64,000 bases of DNA, from contig CANFJX010000002.1 in NCBI GenBank assembly GCA_947447665.1, positions 124,001-188,000 of the forward strand. The letters are read 5' to 3'. Position 1 is the first letter of the stretch, and each line of letters starts with the position of its first letter. Under the pieces are notes generated by a model. The model did no database searches, was not told where the DNA came from, and was given only the letters and a program-made list of their open reading frames with translations. This stretch comes from Bacteriovoracaceae bacterium (GTDB lineage Bacteria > Bdellovibrionota > UBA1018). This document shows, piece after piece, positions 7,133 through 15,788 of the stretch. A program made the position numbers and the translations under genes.

Positions 7133-7777
7133 TTAGAAAGCACCATACGAGTAGGGCGGGCAATTAAGTAGATTGCTTTTCAAGCAGGCTACCATGGACG
7201 CCGCATTTTCCTGAGCAACGATATACGCGGCATTCCATTGAACCTCAAGGCCGGTGGAGGGGAAAACAAGAAAGGCCGAGCTCATGCCCAGATTAGTGCA
7301 CCGATACAGTGGCGTGTTGGCATTGCCAGGCTCTAATTCCCATGCAACTCTCACCTGGGGGGAGGGGAGATTACTTGCTAAGATCTGCTGATTTGCGGCG
7401 AAAACGCACACCGATTGATTGACGCTTGGGTTTAGGCTCGTCTCGCTCAGCATAAAGTGAGTACTGGATGAGCTGATCTTGTCGGGGCAGAGTCTGTAGA
7501 AATTGAAATTGTTGGCCGCACTGGATCCGTTTTGCGGGGTTATGTTGGGGGACGAAGGGCAACTGTAGTTTTGGGGGTTGGTGTCCGCTGTGGTAGGCGC
7601 CTGCCCTGTGTAAGTGCCCGATAAGGCGTAAGTAGATCCTGGTACTGTCACGCCCATGGGCATCATTAAGTTGCCACATCCAGATAAACCTGCCGAGAGC
7701 AGTGAAATGACGGCTAACGAACTCTTTATTGTAAATTCTCTATTTTTAAAGCTTCTATTTAAATGTGAAATTTTCAT
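7133..7777 (-). CDS. Predicted lipoprotein of unknown function
   Basis: Start chosen at the ATG encoding MKISHLNRSFK, because AGGAAGAGACGG lies just upstream; the longer ORF-track start at 7849 has no such signal. The signal peptide has a basic n-region, a hydrophobic core SSLAVISLLSAG and lipobox LSGC, so the mature protein is lipid-anchored. The mature part (about 180 residues) is Ser/Thr/Asn/Pro-rich with five or so cysteines, suggesting disulfides and an extracytoplasmic, mostly beta structure. No family recognised. A sigma-54 promoter lies about 100 bp upstream, and the subtilase gene is transcribed divergently. Confidence 0.7.
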   Translation of the reverse strand: MKISHLNRSFKNREFTIKSSLAVISLLSAGLSGCGNLMMPMGVTVPGSTYALSGTYTGQAPTTADTNPQNYSCPSSPNITPQNGSSAANNFNFYRLCPDKISSSSTHFMLSETSLNPSVNQSVCVFAANQQILASNLPSPQVRVAWELEPGNANTPLYRCTNLGMSSAFLVFPSTGLEVQWNAAYIVAQENAASMVACLKSNLLNCPPYSYGAF

Positions 7778-7874
7778 ATAACCGTCTCTTCCTTTATCTG
7801 CTCTGCCAGAAGCTAATTTCTGGCTCACAGTTATTCGAACTATTCTCAACTTGATATCGCTTGATACTAGTTAA

Positions 7875-7890
7875 AGCAAGTCTGGTGCCA
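7875..7890 (-). promoter_or_regulatory. Sigma-54 promoter for the lipoprotein gene
   Basis: Minus strand TGGCAC, five bases (CAGAC), TTGCT: an exact consensus match to the -24/-12 elements with correct spacing. Predicted start of transcription near 7864, giving a leader of about 85 bases before the lipoprotein ATG. Confidence 0.8.
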
Positions 7891-8123
7891 CGAGTTAAGT
7901 TCTTGTTTTTAAATGTTTTAAATATATTTTATTTAATTTATTTTACGTCTAAATTTTCGACAATCGTCAGGTCGTAGTGATCGCTTTTCATTAGTCGGCT
8001 TTCAGAGCTTGCTTGTGGCAAATGGTTGAGTCTTTGTCTATTTGTTAGGCACTTAATATGACTATTTTTTTTAATAATTATTTATAAGATCTTGAAATCT
8101 AATGTAATTTTTTTTTTAAATTT
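7891..8123. other. AT-rich divergent regulatory region between two sigma-54-like promoters
   Basis: No ORF of note. The region is strongly AT-rich around 7920-7970 and 8060-8120, which is compatible with bending or IHF-type sites between the two divergent sigma-54 promoters. I see short CGAC/GTCG repeats near 7958-7975 but no clear long palindrome that I would call an enhancer site. Confidence 0.4.
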
Positions 8124-8139
8124 AGGCATGTCTCTTGCT
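8124..8139 (+). promoter_or_regulatory. Sigma-54-like promoter for the subtilase gene
   Basis: AGGCATG, four bases, TTGCT. The GG and GC dinucleotides are correctly spaced and the G after the -24 box is present; the first T of TGGCAC is A and the final C is T. Predicted start of transcription near 8150, about 100 bases before the chosen ATG. Confidence 0.6.
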
Positions 8140-8188
8140 CAATTGATATTGAATTAACGCACCTTACTTTAGAAGAGTCGGGTGAGTT

Positions 8189-8208
8189 GATGAGCTGAGA
8201 TGAGCTGA
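8189..8208 (+). repeat. Tandem 10-bp repeat in the subtilase leader
   Basis: GATGAGCTGA occurs twice back to back, with partial copies before (GTTGATGAG) and after (GTGATGAG). It lies in the predicted 5' untranslated region of the subtilase gene and contains several ATG triplets out of frame with it. Confidence 0.6.
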
Positions 8209-8253
8209 TGAAGTGATGAGTGGAATCTTTTGAAGGCTGAAAAAAGGATGGAT

Positions 8254-9426
8254 ATGAGTCAGGTGTTTCAATCATTGAGTTCGCGGTCTGGGATTCTCAA
8301 AACGACTGTGTGCGGGGCTTTAATCTTATTGCTGTCCCAGGGAGTTCAGAACTTAGCTTACGGGAAAGAAGCTCAAAGTAGCTTCAAAAGTAATGTGGTC
8401 CGTTCGTTACGGAACTGGGGAATCTACAACTCTCATCGATCATCTCCTTCCTCTCCGCGCTCTGACATCGACGCTCTAGATGCCTGGAGCATTCAAGAAG
8501 GGAATCGAGACATTATCGTTGCGGTGATTGATACGGGGATCGACTTAAATCATAAAGACCTAGTCAAAAGCCTCTGGCATGATCCGTCTAGCTCACAAAA
8601 GAATCTTTTTGGGATGAATTTCGTTAATCCGGGCATGAACCCAATCGATGTCCACGGTCACGGCACTCACGTTGCCGGAATTATTGGCGGCGAGCTCGAC
8701 CCAGTGCTCGGAACCAGTGGCGTAGCTCATCGGGTTTCCATCATGCCAATCAAGTATTATTCTGAGGGTAGTTCAGGGCTAGTGAACCTGACTCACACGA
8801 TTGAGGCTATCAATTTTGCCGTAGATCATGGTGCAAGGATTATTAACTATAGCGGAGGGGGGCCAGAGTTCTCTGAGCGAGAATATCGGGCGATTAAGCG
8901 AGCCGAATCCAAAGGGATTCTCTTTATCGCGGCGGCTGGAAACGAAAGCCAAGATATCGATCAGGGTAAAAATTTCTATTTCCCAGCCTCCTACAGTAAT
9001 CCCGAGGTCCCGATCTATCAGGGAGTTGGCTTGAGTCGGCCAAGTAACATGATCGTTGTGGCTGCCACTAATTTGCAAAATGATCTGATCTCGGCCTCCA
9101 ACTGGGGTAAAAAAAGCGTTGATGTTGCAGCTCCAGGTGAGAATATTTTGAGTACACTCCCGAGCGGGCGATCAGGCTACATGACGGGCACCTCGCAGGC
9201 AACGGCCTTTGCTAGTGGAGTGGCTGCCCTGATTCTATCTGAGAACCCTCGCTTGTCGCCTCAAGAGGTGAGGGAGATTATGATTCAAAGCTCTGAGCCG
9301 ATCCCTCAGCTTAAGGGAAAAGTAGTTGCTGCCGGACATCTGAATGTCTTCGGCGCAGTCAAGAGAGCGCGCTCTTGGATCGGTCGGGGCGGGAATATTT
9401 TAGCTCACGCCCCAATTCAAAAGTGA
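8254..9426 (+). CDS. Secreted subtilisin-like serine protease (S8)
   Basis: Catalytic triad motifs are intact: Asp in VAVIDTGIDLNHKDL, His in HGHGTHVAGIIGG, Ser in GTSQATAFASGVAAL, with the oxyanion Asn in AAAGNES. A signal peptide (TTVCGALILLLSQG) lies at the N-terminus, followed by only about 45 residues before the catalytic core, so any propeptide is short. The ORF track starts at a TTG (8230); the ATG at 8254 is preferred because AAAGGA lies five bases upstream. ATG 8248 is too close to that sequence. Likely exported to the periplasm or beyond. A sigma-54-like promoter lies upstream; lnt follows after 36 bases without a clear terminator. Confidence 0.9.
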   Translation: MSQVFQSLSSRSGILKTTVCGALILLLSQGVQNLAYGKEAQSSFKSNVVRSLRNWGIYNSHRSSPSSPRSDIDALDAWSIQEGNRDIIVAVIDTGIDLNHKDLVKSLWHDPSSSQKNLFGMNFVNPGMNPIDVHGHGTHVAGIIGGELDPVLGTSGVAHRVSIMPIKYYSEGSSGLVNLTHTIEAINFAVDHGARIINYSGGGPEFSEREYRAIKRAESKGILFIAAAGNESQDIDQGKNFYFPASYSNPEVPIYQGVGLSRPSNMIVVAATNLQNDLISASNWGKKSVDVAAPGENILSTLPSGRSGYMTGTSQATAFASGVAALILSENPRLSPQEVREIMIQSSEPIPQLKGKVVAAGHLNVFGAVKRARSWIGRGGNILAHAPIQK

Positions 9427-9462
9427 CATCTCGAGGGTTTCAAATTAACATTCAAGTCCCCT

Positions 9463-11202
9463 ATGTCTTGGAACCAGTCGCTTTGGAAAAAATTGCCTCA
9501 CAGTTTGGGATTTCGCGCTCCACGAAATGGGATGCCTGATGCACTCACTTTCACCTCTGCGCTGCTGATCGTTTTATCTTTCCCTCCTTTGAACCTTTGG
9601 CCGTTGATCTGGGTCTCTCTGATTCCCTGGTTTTTTGCTCTCGATCGAGCTGTCACGCTCAGGCAGGCAGTGATCCAGGGGGTATGGCTCAGTATTTTCA
9701 TGAGTCTCATGGTATTTCATTGGGTAGCTCATGTTTTAACCGAGTTCGGAAACGTTCCTATTGGAGTGGGCGTCTTGGGTTTGATACTCTTTTCGTTTAT
9801 TGGCGAGCCCCAGTTTTATGTTTTCGCTTGGATTCATCGAGTGGGTTTTTATCCTCACTCTAATGCAGCCGTAGCCCGCTCCCAGCCTGTTCGTTTACTC
9901 TGGTTGGGGTTGATCTCTGCATGTATCTACGTCGGCGTTGATTGGCTTTGTCCGAAAATTTTTATGGATACCCTAGGGCATGCTCTCTCGAGTGCGAGGC
10001 ACCTGCGACAAGTGGCGGATTTGGGGGGCGCTTCGCTGCTGAGCTTTCTTGTTTTCCTGGTCAATGACGCGATTTATTTTAGCCTTAAAGATCAGAGTTT
10101 CAAGCGAGTGGCTCGGCAAAAAATCATTTTGGCTTTGAGTTTAGGTCTAGTGTTTTGGACTTATGGTTATTTTCGACTACACCAAATCCAACAAATTCTG
10201 AGCGAATCATACGAAGGTGTTCAGGTTGCAGCGATCCAGGCCAATATCGGCGACTTTGAAAAGGTCGCCTCCGAGCGCGGAGTGAGGGGGGCTGCGGAAC
10301 AAGTTTTAGGCGCCTACTCAGAACTCACTAGGCAAACCATGCGATCAGAGCCTAAGCCTCAATTAGTGGTTTGGCCCGAGACTTCTTATCCATCGACCTT
10401 TGGGCATGCTCATTCGGAGGCTGAGAGTCGATTAGAGACTCGGGTCCAGGACCTCGTTCAGGAGATTCAAATACCGCTGCTCTTTGGGGGCTACGATACG
10501 CTTCATGGTAAAGACTTTAACACCTTCTTTTTTCTTTCCCCGAGGGAGCGGCTTCAGGCGTACCATAAAAATATTCTCTTATTATTTGGGGAGTTTATTC
10601 CGGGGGCTGAGTCGTTTGAGTTTATCCGAAATGCTTTTCCGCAGGTCGGTAACTTTGGTAGGGGGCAAGGACCTGAAGTCGTTTCAGTTCCTTATCTCGA
10701 TCGACAGGGGCAAAATCAGATTTTGAAGGTCGCCCCCATTATCTGCTATGAAGCTCTTTTTTCAGACTTCGTGATCGCATCCGCTCGACAGGGAAGTCAG
10801 GCTATTTTTAATATTACGAACGATGGCTGGTTCGGCGAATGGGGCGAACCACAGCTGCATTTGGCGCTTTCGACCTTTCGAAGCATCGAGACTCGGTTAC
10901 CGCTCTTTCGTTCCACTAATACTGGAATATCAGCCCTGATTCTCCCGGATGGTGAGATTCAAAATGCAACGAGCATTGGCGCTCGGACCGTGATGAATTC
11001 CCGTATCCCTTTGTCACCCCCGATTCCTACTCTTCTTAAGTCTTGGGGAGATTGGATGGGTCCTGCTGGATTGTTTTTAGGAATTCTCGGGTTTTTACTA
11101 TTGCGGCAGATTTTTGACTCAAATCCAAGCCCGGTTCCGCCGATAAGGCACTATGATGGGCAGGTCGGTTCGGGGAAAAACCCTTCAAAGGAAAGCGCTT
11201 AG
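9463..11202 (+). CDS. lnt: Apolipoprotein N-acyltransferase
   Basis: Inner-membrane enzyme that N-acylates the lipid-modified N-terminal cysteine of lipoproteins, the last maturation step in diderms. About six membrane spans fill the first 250 residues, then a nitrilase-like periplasmic domain with the expected catalytic residues: Glu in VVWPETSYPS (about 304), Lys in AYHKNILLLFGEF (about 367), Cys in PIICYEALFSDF (about 427), followed by NITNDGWFGEW and a final membrane span. 579 residues is slightly long because of an N-terminal extension; ATG 9532 is an alternative start. No good Shine-Dalgarno is visible. The many lipobox proteins in this window are its likely substrates. Confidence 0.95.
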   Translation: MSWNQSLWKKLPHSLGFRAPRNGMPDALTFTSALLIVLSFPPLNLWPLIWVSLIPWFFALDRAVTLRQAVIQGVWLSIFMSLMVFHWVAHVLTEFGNVPIGVGVLGLILFSFIGEPQFYVFAWIHRVGFYPHSNAAVARSQPVRLLWLGLISACIYVGVDWLCPKIFMDTLGHALSSARHLRQVADLGGASLLSFLVFLVNDAIYFSLKDQSFKRVARQKIILALSLGLVFWTYGYFRLHQIQQILSESYEGVQVAAIQANIGDFEKVASERGVRGAAEQVLGAYSELTRQTMRSEPKPQLVVWPETSYPSTFGHAHSEAESRLETRVQDLVQEIQIPLLFGGYDTLHGKDFNTFFFLSPRERLQAYHKNILLLFGEFIPGAESFEFIRNAFPQVGNFGRGQGPEVVSVPYLDRQGQNQILKVAPIICYEALFSDFVIASARQGSQAIFNITNDGWFGEWGEPQLHLALSTFRSIETRLPLFRSTNTGISALILPDGEIQNATSIGARTVMNSRIPLSPPIPTLLKSWGDWMGPAGLFLGILGFLLLRQIFDSNPSPVPPIRHYDGQVGSGKNPSKESA

Positions 11203-12103
11203 ATCCTTTTTGATGTGCGTTGTGATTGCGCTCCCTGGATCGGGTAGTGCGGCTTTAGGTCAAGAGCTTCCAGCCGATCGGATGGCGCACCGCCTTATTC
11301 AGGTTTGGAAAAATCTGGGATCTCTTCCGAGCGGCCACGAGCTCGTTGAAAAGGCGCAAAAAACTTGGAACTTAAAAGCCGAAGTCGATTTTTTGAAGCA
11401 CCTTAAATTGGGCGCATCCTCTCGAACTGATACCGTGTTAACTCGTCACTTTTCTGTCCAGACGGGTCAAGAGGAGCGGGAGAGGGCGGTGACTATTTTC
11501 TTGAGAGAAAATCAGTCAGACACCGAGCTCCTTCTAGATTTGGCTCATGAGTTGGTTCATGCGACTTCTCGACCGGTATTTGATCCCTATGATCCTCAGC
11601 TTAGCCCCGTTCAATACATTCAAACGGCAATCGACGGGGCCGGAGGGGAAGTCGATGCCGTCTTGGCTGAGTGTTCAGTAGCCGGAGAGGTGGCGGATCG
11701 AGGGGGGCGGATTGCTCGTCGCTGTCGGAATTATTTAGAGTCGAGTGTTGTGTCGTCTCAGGGGCGAAGGTCTTTGATTCGTGGGCGGATCGCGCAGGAT
11801 TTTTACCGAGTGGGTACCTGGCTGACGGAAATCCAAAAAGATCTCGGTTCTGAGACTCGGCTTTTGCCGTTGCTTAAGAGCGAGGCTCCTCGATTATATT
11901 CGTCCTCTGTTCATGCTCCCTATCCGGTGGCTCTTTTTCAAGAGTATCAGGACATGACCCAGGCCGTTTGCCAGAACTCTTTGGAACGCAAGCGCAGTCT
12001 AGAGCTGAGTCGGGCGGTTGAACAAGTAACGCAAATGCCAGTGATTGAAAAGCTCCTCGCTACTCGCTGTCGCGGCGGTATATCCGTTGCAAAGCAGGAG
12101 TAA
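11153..12103 (+). CDS. Secreted HExxH protein, putative zinc metallopeptidase
   Basis: Begins inside the end of lnt (50-bp overlap in another frame). The n-region MMGRSVRGKTLQRKALRS and hydrophobic stretch MCVVIALPGSGSAALGQ form a signal peptide. Around residue 130 the sequence LLLDLAHELVHAT contains HELVH, the zinc-binding HExxH of many metallopeptidases. About 35 residues later GAGGEVDAVLAECSVAGEV supplies candidate third-ligand glutamates. Several cysteines in the C-terminal half may form disulfides. No specific peptidase family is recognised, and activity is unproven. The overlap indicates co-expression with lnt. Confidence 0.65.
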   Translation: MMGRSVRGKTLQRKALRSFLMCVVIALPGSGSAALGQELPADRMAHRLIQVWKNLGSLPSGHELVEKAQKTWNLKAEVDFLKHLKLGASSRTDTVLTRHFSVQTGQEERERAVTIFLRENQSDTELLLDLAHELVHATSRPVFDPYDPQLSPVQYIQTAIDGAGGEVDAVLAECSVAGEVADRGGRIARRCRNYLESSVVSSQGRRSLIRGRIAQDFYRVGTWLTEIQKDLGSETRLLPLLKSEAPRLYSSSVHAPYPVALFQEYQDMTQAVCQNSLERKRSLELSRAVEQVTQMPVIEKLLATRCRGGISVAKQE

Positions 12104-12117
12104 AGAGGGTTTTTTTT

Positions 12118-12417
12118 ATGAGTGTTTTAGGATGGATTCTTTTTGGATTTGTAGTTGGGTTAGTTGCACGGGCCATTACCCCGGGTTCCAATTCGATGGG
12201 AATTATCGGAACGACCCTCCTTGGAATTTTTGGCGCATTAGTCGCAGGTTGGTTAGGTCAAGCACTCGGTTGGTATACGACTGAAGGAATGGGTGGCTTT
12301 ATCTCAGCGACGGTCGGAGCAGTGGCCGTATTAGCTGCTTATCATTTCTTTTCTGGGCGCAAGCAATTATCTAAGCCATCTCAACGATCCGATGAGAGTC
12401 ACCGCGATGCGGCTTGA
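12118..12417 (+). CDS. GlsB/YeaQ/YmgE family membrane protein
   Basis: 99 residues with three membrane spans: GWILFGFVVGLVARAI, then MGIIGTTLLGIFGALVAGWLG, then FISATVGAVAVLAAYHFF. The PG-x-N and GxxGxxLLGxxGAxxGG-like glycine pattern is the hallmark of this family, often labelled transglycosylase-associated protein and linked to general stress in other bacteria. Its biochemical role is unknown. The C-terminal tail is basic and polar and overlaps the convergent permease gene by 19 bp. Confidence 0.85.
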   Translation: MSVLGWILFGFVVGLVARAITPGSNSMGIIGTTLLGIFGALVAGWLGQALGWYTTEGMGGFISATVGAVAVLAAYHFFSGRKQLSKPSQRSDESHRDAA

Positions 12418-14162
12418 TTTAGCCGGCTGCGCTTCATTCCGTAGAAGAAATAAACAAAGATACCGGTGACCAGCCAGACGCCGAAGCGCATCCAATTAAT
12501 AATTCCGAGTTCAGTCATGAGGTACGCGCAAGTGGAGAGGCCGAGAACTGGGATGAGAGACAGTTGATTTTTAAAGCAGTAAAAAGCGAGCACGGCCATT
12601 CCGACTGCGAAAACCCCGAAGGGTGTTTTGTCCATGAGGACTTCCCAGGTACTCAGGGAGGGCTGGCTGGGATCGGTCCAGCTAAAGAACTGTTCAATCT
12701 TTCCTGGCTGCAGATAGGCGGTCAAAAAGAGTAAGAGAATGAGGAGCGCCGGGAAAATCCACCGAGAGTTGATATAAGGAGTCCGAAACTTGGACTTCTC
12801 TGTTTTTCGCTGATGACCTAATTTAAGAATGCCCCCGCACACCAAAACAAAAGCGAATAAGGTTCCAATGCTGGTCAGGTCGGTGACCTCGGTCAGATTC
12901 ATAAAAAGGGATGGAACAGCCACGACAATCCCCGTTACGATGGTGGAGAACCAAGGGGTTTTATATTTTGGGTGAACCGACGCAAATATGGGAGGAAGTA
13001 GGCCGTCTCGGCTCATGGCCATAAATATTCTCGGCTGACCGACTTGGAAAACTAAAATAACGGTCGCTAGAGCAATCACGGCGCTGACATTAATCATAGC
13101 GGCCAGCCACCGAATGTTGGCGACTTTAGGTCCAAAAACAAACGCCAAAGGATCTCCGACCCCCAGTTGATTATAATTCACCATTCCAGTCAAAACTAGG
13201 GTGACCAAGGCGTAGAGAGTGGTGCAAATGATCAGAGAATAGATCATCCCTCGGGGGAGATCCCTTTGAGGATTTTTGCACTCTTCTGCAGTGGTCGAAA
13301 TCGCATCAAAACCAATGTAGGCGAAAAAGACGGCTGAAACGCCTTTTAGAACCCCTCGGACCCCATGAGGGGCAAAGGGCGTCCAGTTAGTTGGTTGGAC
13401 ATAGGTAGCTCCCACTACGATTACCAATAAAACAACAAAAACTTTCAGAAGCACAAGAAAGTTAGAGGCTCGCTTTGACTCCTCAATTCCTATGTAGACG
13501 ATCCAGGTAATGATGAGAGTAATCAAAAGCGCAGGCAGATTGCAGACGAGAGGGATCGTGAAGATTCGTGGGGCGTCTTCCCAGGCGTGGTATGCATGGA
13601 GAATTGAGGCCGAAATTTTGGTCGAGTCCAAGCTTTGGATGGTTTGACCTGATTGGAGGAGTTGAGCGACTTGCTTGTAGCCACGGGAGGCGCTTAGAAA
13701 GTCCATGGTCAGGTAGCCCGGGATGTGCACACCATATCCAGCTAAAAGTCCAGTGAAGTATTCGCTCCAAGAGATGGCGCAAGCAATATTTCCGATTGCG
13801 TATTCCATCAGCAAGTCCCAGCCGATAATCCAGGCAATAAGTTCTCCGAAGGAAGCATAGGCATAGGTGTAGGCTGAACCCGAAACTGGAAAGGACGATG
13901 CAAACTCTGCATAACAGAATGCAGAAAAGGCACAGGCGATGGCCGTGAAGATGAACAGGAAAACCACGGCGGGGCCCCCGTCTGCTGCGGCATTACCGAT
14001 CGTCGAAAAAACACCGGCACCCAAAACGGCAGCTACTCCGAGAGCCGTCAGATCCCAAACTCCCAGAGCCTTGCGAAGCTGGAGAGCGGGGTTCATTTGG
14101 AGCTCAGCTTCTTGGCTGAGGAGCTCGATGTTCTTGGTTCTAAAAAGATTCTTCCAATTCAT
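12399..14162 (-). CDS. APC-family amino acid permease
   Basis: 587 residues, about 14 membrane spans. It begins with the APC signature ALGVWDLTALGVAAVLGAGVFSTIGNAA (the GxG unwound segment of helix 1), followed by FCYAEFASSFPVSGSAYTYAY and FFAYIGFDAISTTAEECKNPQRDLPRG. These match the cationic amino acid transporter/YfnA-like group. Probably a proton-coupled amino acid uptake carrier in the inner membrane; the substrate cannot be read from sequence. It is divergent to a close paralogue at 14238 and shares a 75-bp intergenic region. Confidence 0.9.
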   Translation of the reverse strand: MNWKNLFRTKNIELLSQEAELQMNPALQLRKALGVWDLTALGVAAVLGAGVFSTIGNAAADGGPAVVFLFIFTAIACAFSAFCYAEFASSFPVSGSAYTYAYASFGELIAWIIGWDLLMEYAIGNIACAISWSEYFTGLLAGYGVHIPGYLTMDFLSASRGYKQVAQLLQSGQTIQSLDSTKISASILHAYHAWEDAPRIFTIPLVCNLPALLITLIITWIVYIGIEESKRASNFLVLLKVFVVLLVIVVGATYVQPTNWTPFAPHGVRGVLKGVSAVFFAYIGFDAISTTAEECKNPQRDLPRGMIYSLIICTTLYALVTLVLTGMVNYNQLGVGDPLAFVFGPKVANIRWLAAMINVSAVIALATVILVFQVGQPRIFMAMSRDGLLPPIFASVHPKYKTPWFSTIVTGIVVAVPSLFMNLTEVTDLTSIGTLFAFVLVCGGILKLGHQRKTEKSKFRTPYINSRWIFPALLILLLFLTAYLQPGKIEQFFSWTDPSQPSLSTWEVLMDKTPFGVFAVGMAVLAFYCFKNQLSLIPVLGLSTCAYLMTELGIINWMRFGVWLVTGIFVYFFYGMKRSRLNQAASR

Positions 14163-14237
14163 ACAATTTCTGTACTCTAGCCACTTCCTCGTCTATGACT
14201 TAAGGGGGACGTTTTACCGTATGTCAGGAGGGAAGAT

Positions 14238-15788
14238 ATGGCAAACTTTTTTCTGAAAAAAGATGTGAACCGTCTGATTGCAGATGTTGCAGTCGGGAAC
14301 GAGACAGGGCACCGCTTGAAGCGGACTCTAGGGCCTTTTAATTTAATCATGTTGGGTGTGGGAGCCATCATTGGCGCAGGTATTTTTTCTCTGACTGGAA
14401 CTGCTGCCGCCAATTATGCGGGACCTGGGATTGTTTATAGCTTTATTATCGGCGGAATTTTATGCGCTTTTGCTGGGCTTTGTTACGCTGAAATGGCTGC
14501 AATGGTCCCAGTTTCTGGTTCGGCCTACGCTTACTCCTACGCGACGCTAGGAGAGCTCATCGCCTGGATTATTGGTTGGGATTTGATTCTCGAGTATGCG
14601 TTTGGCTCAGTCACTGTGGCCACTTCTTGGTCGGGATATTTTTGTTCGCTGTTGACTAAAACTATGGGGATTCAGGTGTCCGACGAGTGGATTCGTCTGA
14701 CTAAGGGACCCTGGGAGTTGGTGACACTCAGTGATGGATCTCAAGTTTTAGGTTGGTGGAATCTCCCGGCGACTCTAGTTTCATTAGGTTTGGCTGGGAT
14801 TCTTTACCGTGGAATTCAAGAAAGTGCCTTCATCAATAACCTCATTGTGGTGGTTAAGCTTGCCATCATTCTATCTTTTATTGCTCTGGGTTGGGCCGTG
14901 ATTGATCCACTGCATTGGATTGGGAATTCAGAAGTCACCGGGCTGGCCCGCTTAGTTCCTCCAGCCTCGATGGCGTTGCGAAACGGTCGTGAGGTGATGA
15001 GTTTCGGATGGCCTGGAGTATTGACAGGCGCAGGGGTGGTTTTTTTCGCGTATATTGGATTTGACGCCATATCAACTACGGCCCAAGAGTGTAAGAATCC
15101 ATCGCGGGACCTTCCGATTGGTATTCTCGTCTCGCTCATTGCTTGCACCATTCTCTATATCCTGATGGCCCTCGTATTGACGGGTGTGGTTCCTTATCAG
15201 CAATTAGGGGTCCCAGACCCGATTGCCGTCGGCGTGGATCGAATTGTTTCACTTCGAGGCTGGTCAGAAGGTGGACAGAAAATCTTTTCATTTGTTGTCA
15301 AAATCGGAGCATTGGCCGGTTTGACTTCAGTGATTCTCGTCCTCATGTTAGGCCAAACTCGAATCATCTACGCCATGGCCAAGGACGGACTCTTGCCTTG
15401 GTTTGATCACCTGAGTAAAAGGTTTTCGACGCCAGATGTCGCAACATTTGCGACGGGGTTGTTTGTAGCGACCTGTGCTGGGTTGTTGCCTATGAGTTTA
15501 GTGGGAGAGTTAGTCTCCATAGGGACTCTCTTGGCTTTCGTCTTGGTGTGCGTCGGAATCCCCATTTTACGAATTAAAAATCCAAACATCCATCGTCCTT
15601 TCAAAACACCCTTTTACTGGCTAGTGGCTCCCTTGGGCGCACTCTCCTGTTTTTGGGTGATGACTGGATTACCGAGGGATACCTGGATTCGTCTGGTAGT
15701 TTGGTTGTTCATCGGGTTTTGTATCTATTTCGGCTATAGCTCTAAGCACAGTAAGCTCAGGATTGAGAGAGAAGGAACTCAAAAGTGA
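14238..15788 (+). CDS. APC-family amino acid permease, paralogue
   Basis: 516 residues, about 12 spans, with the same motifs as its divergent neighbour: LGPFNLIMLGVGAIIGAGIFSLTGTAA, LCYAEMAAMVPVSGSAYAYSYA, FFAYIGFDAISTTAQECKNPSRDLP. A strong AGGAGGGA Shine-Dalgarno lies upstream of the ATG. The end overlaps the next gene by four bases (GTGA), so the permease and the periplasmic amino-acid-binding lipoprotein that follows are translationally coupled. The two permeases look like an old local duplication. Confidence 0.9.
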   Translation: MANFFLKKDVNRLIADVAVGNETGHRLKRTLGPFNLIMLGVGAIIGAGIFSLTGTAAANYAGPGIVYSFIIGGILCAFAGLCYAEMAAMVPVSGSAYAYSYATLGELIAWIIGWDLILEYAFGSVTVATSWSGYFCSLLTKTMGIQVSDEWIRLTKGPWELVTLSDGSQVLGWWNLPATLVSLGLAGILYRGIQESAFINNLIVVVKLAIILSFIALGWAVIDPLHWIGNSEVTGLARLVPPASMALRNGREVMSFGWPGVLTGAGVVFFAYIGFDAISTTAQECKNPSRDLPIGILVSLIACTILYILMALVLTGVVPYQQLGVPDPIAVGVDRIVSLRGWSEGGQKIFSFVVKIGALAGLTSVILVLMLGQTRIIYAMAKDGLLPWFDHLSKRFSTPDVATFATGLFVATCAGLLPMSLVGELVSIGTLLAFVLVCVGIPILRIKNPNIHRPFKTPFYWLVAPLGALSCFWVMTGLPRDTWIRLVVWLFIGFCIYFGYSSKHSKLRIEREGTQK

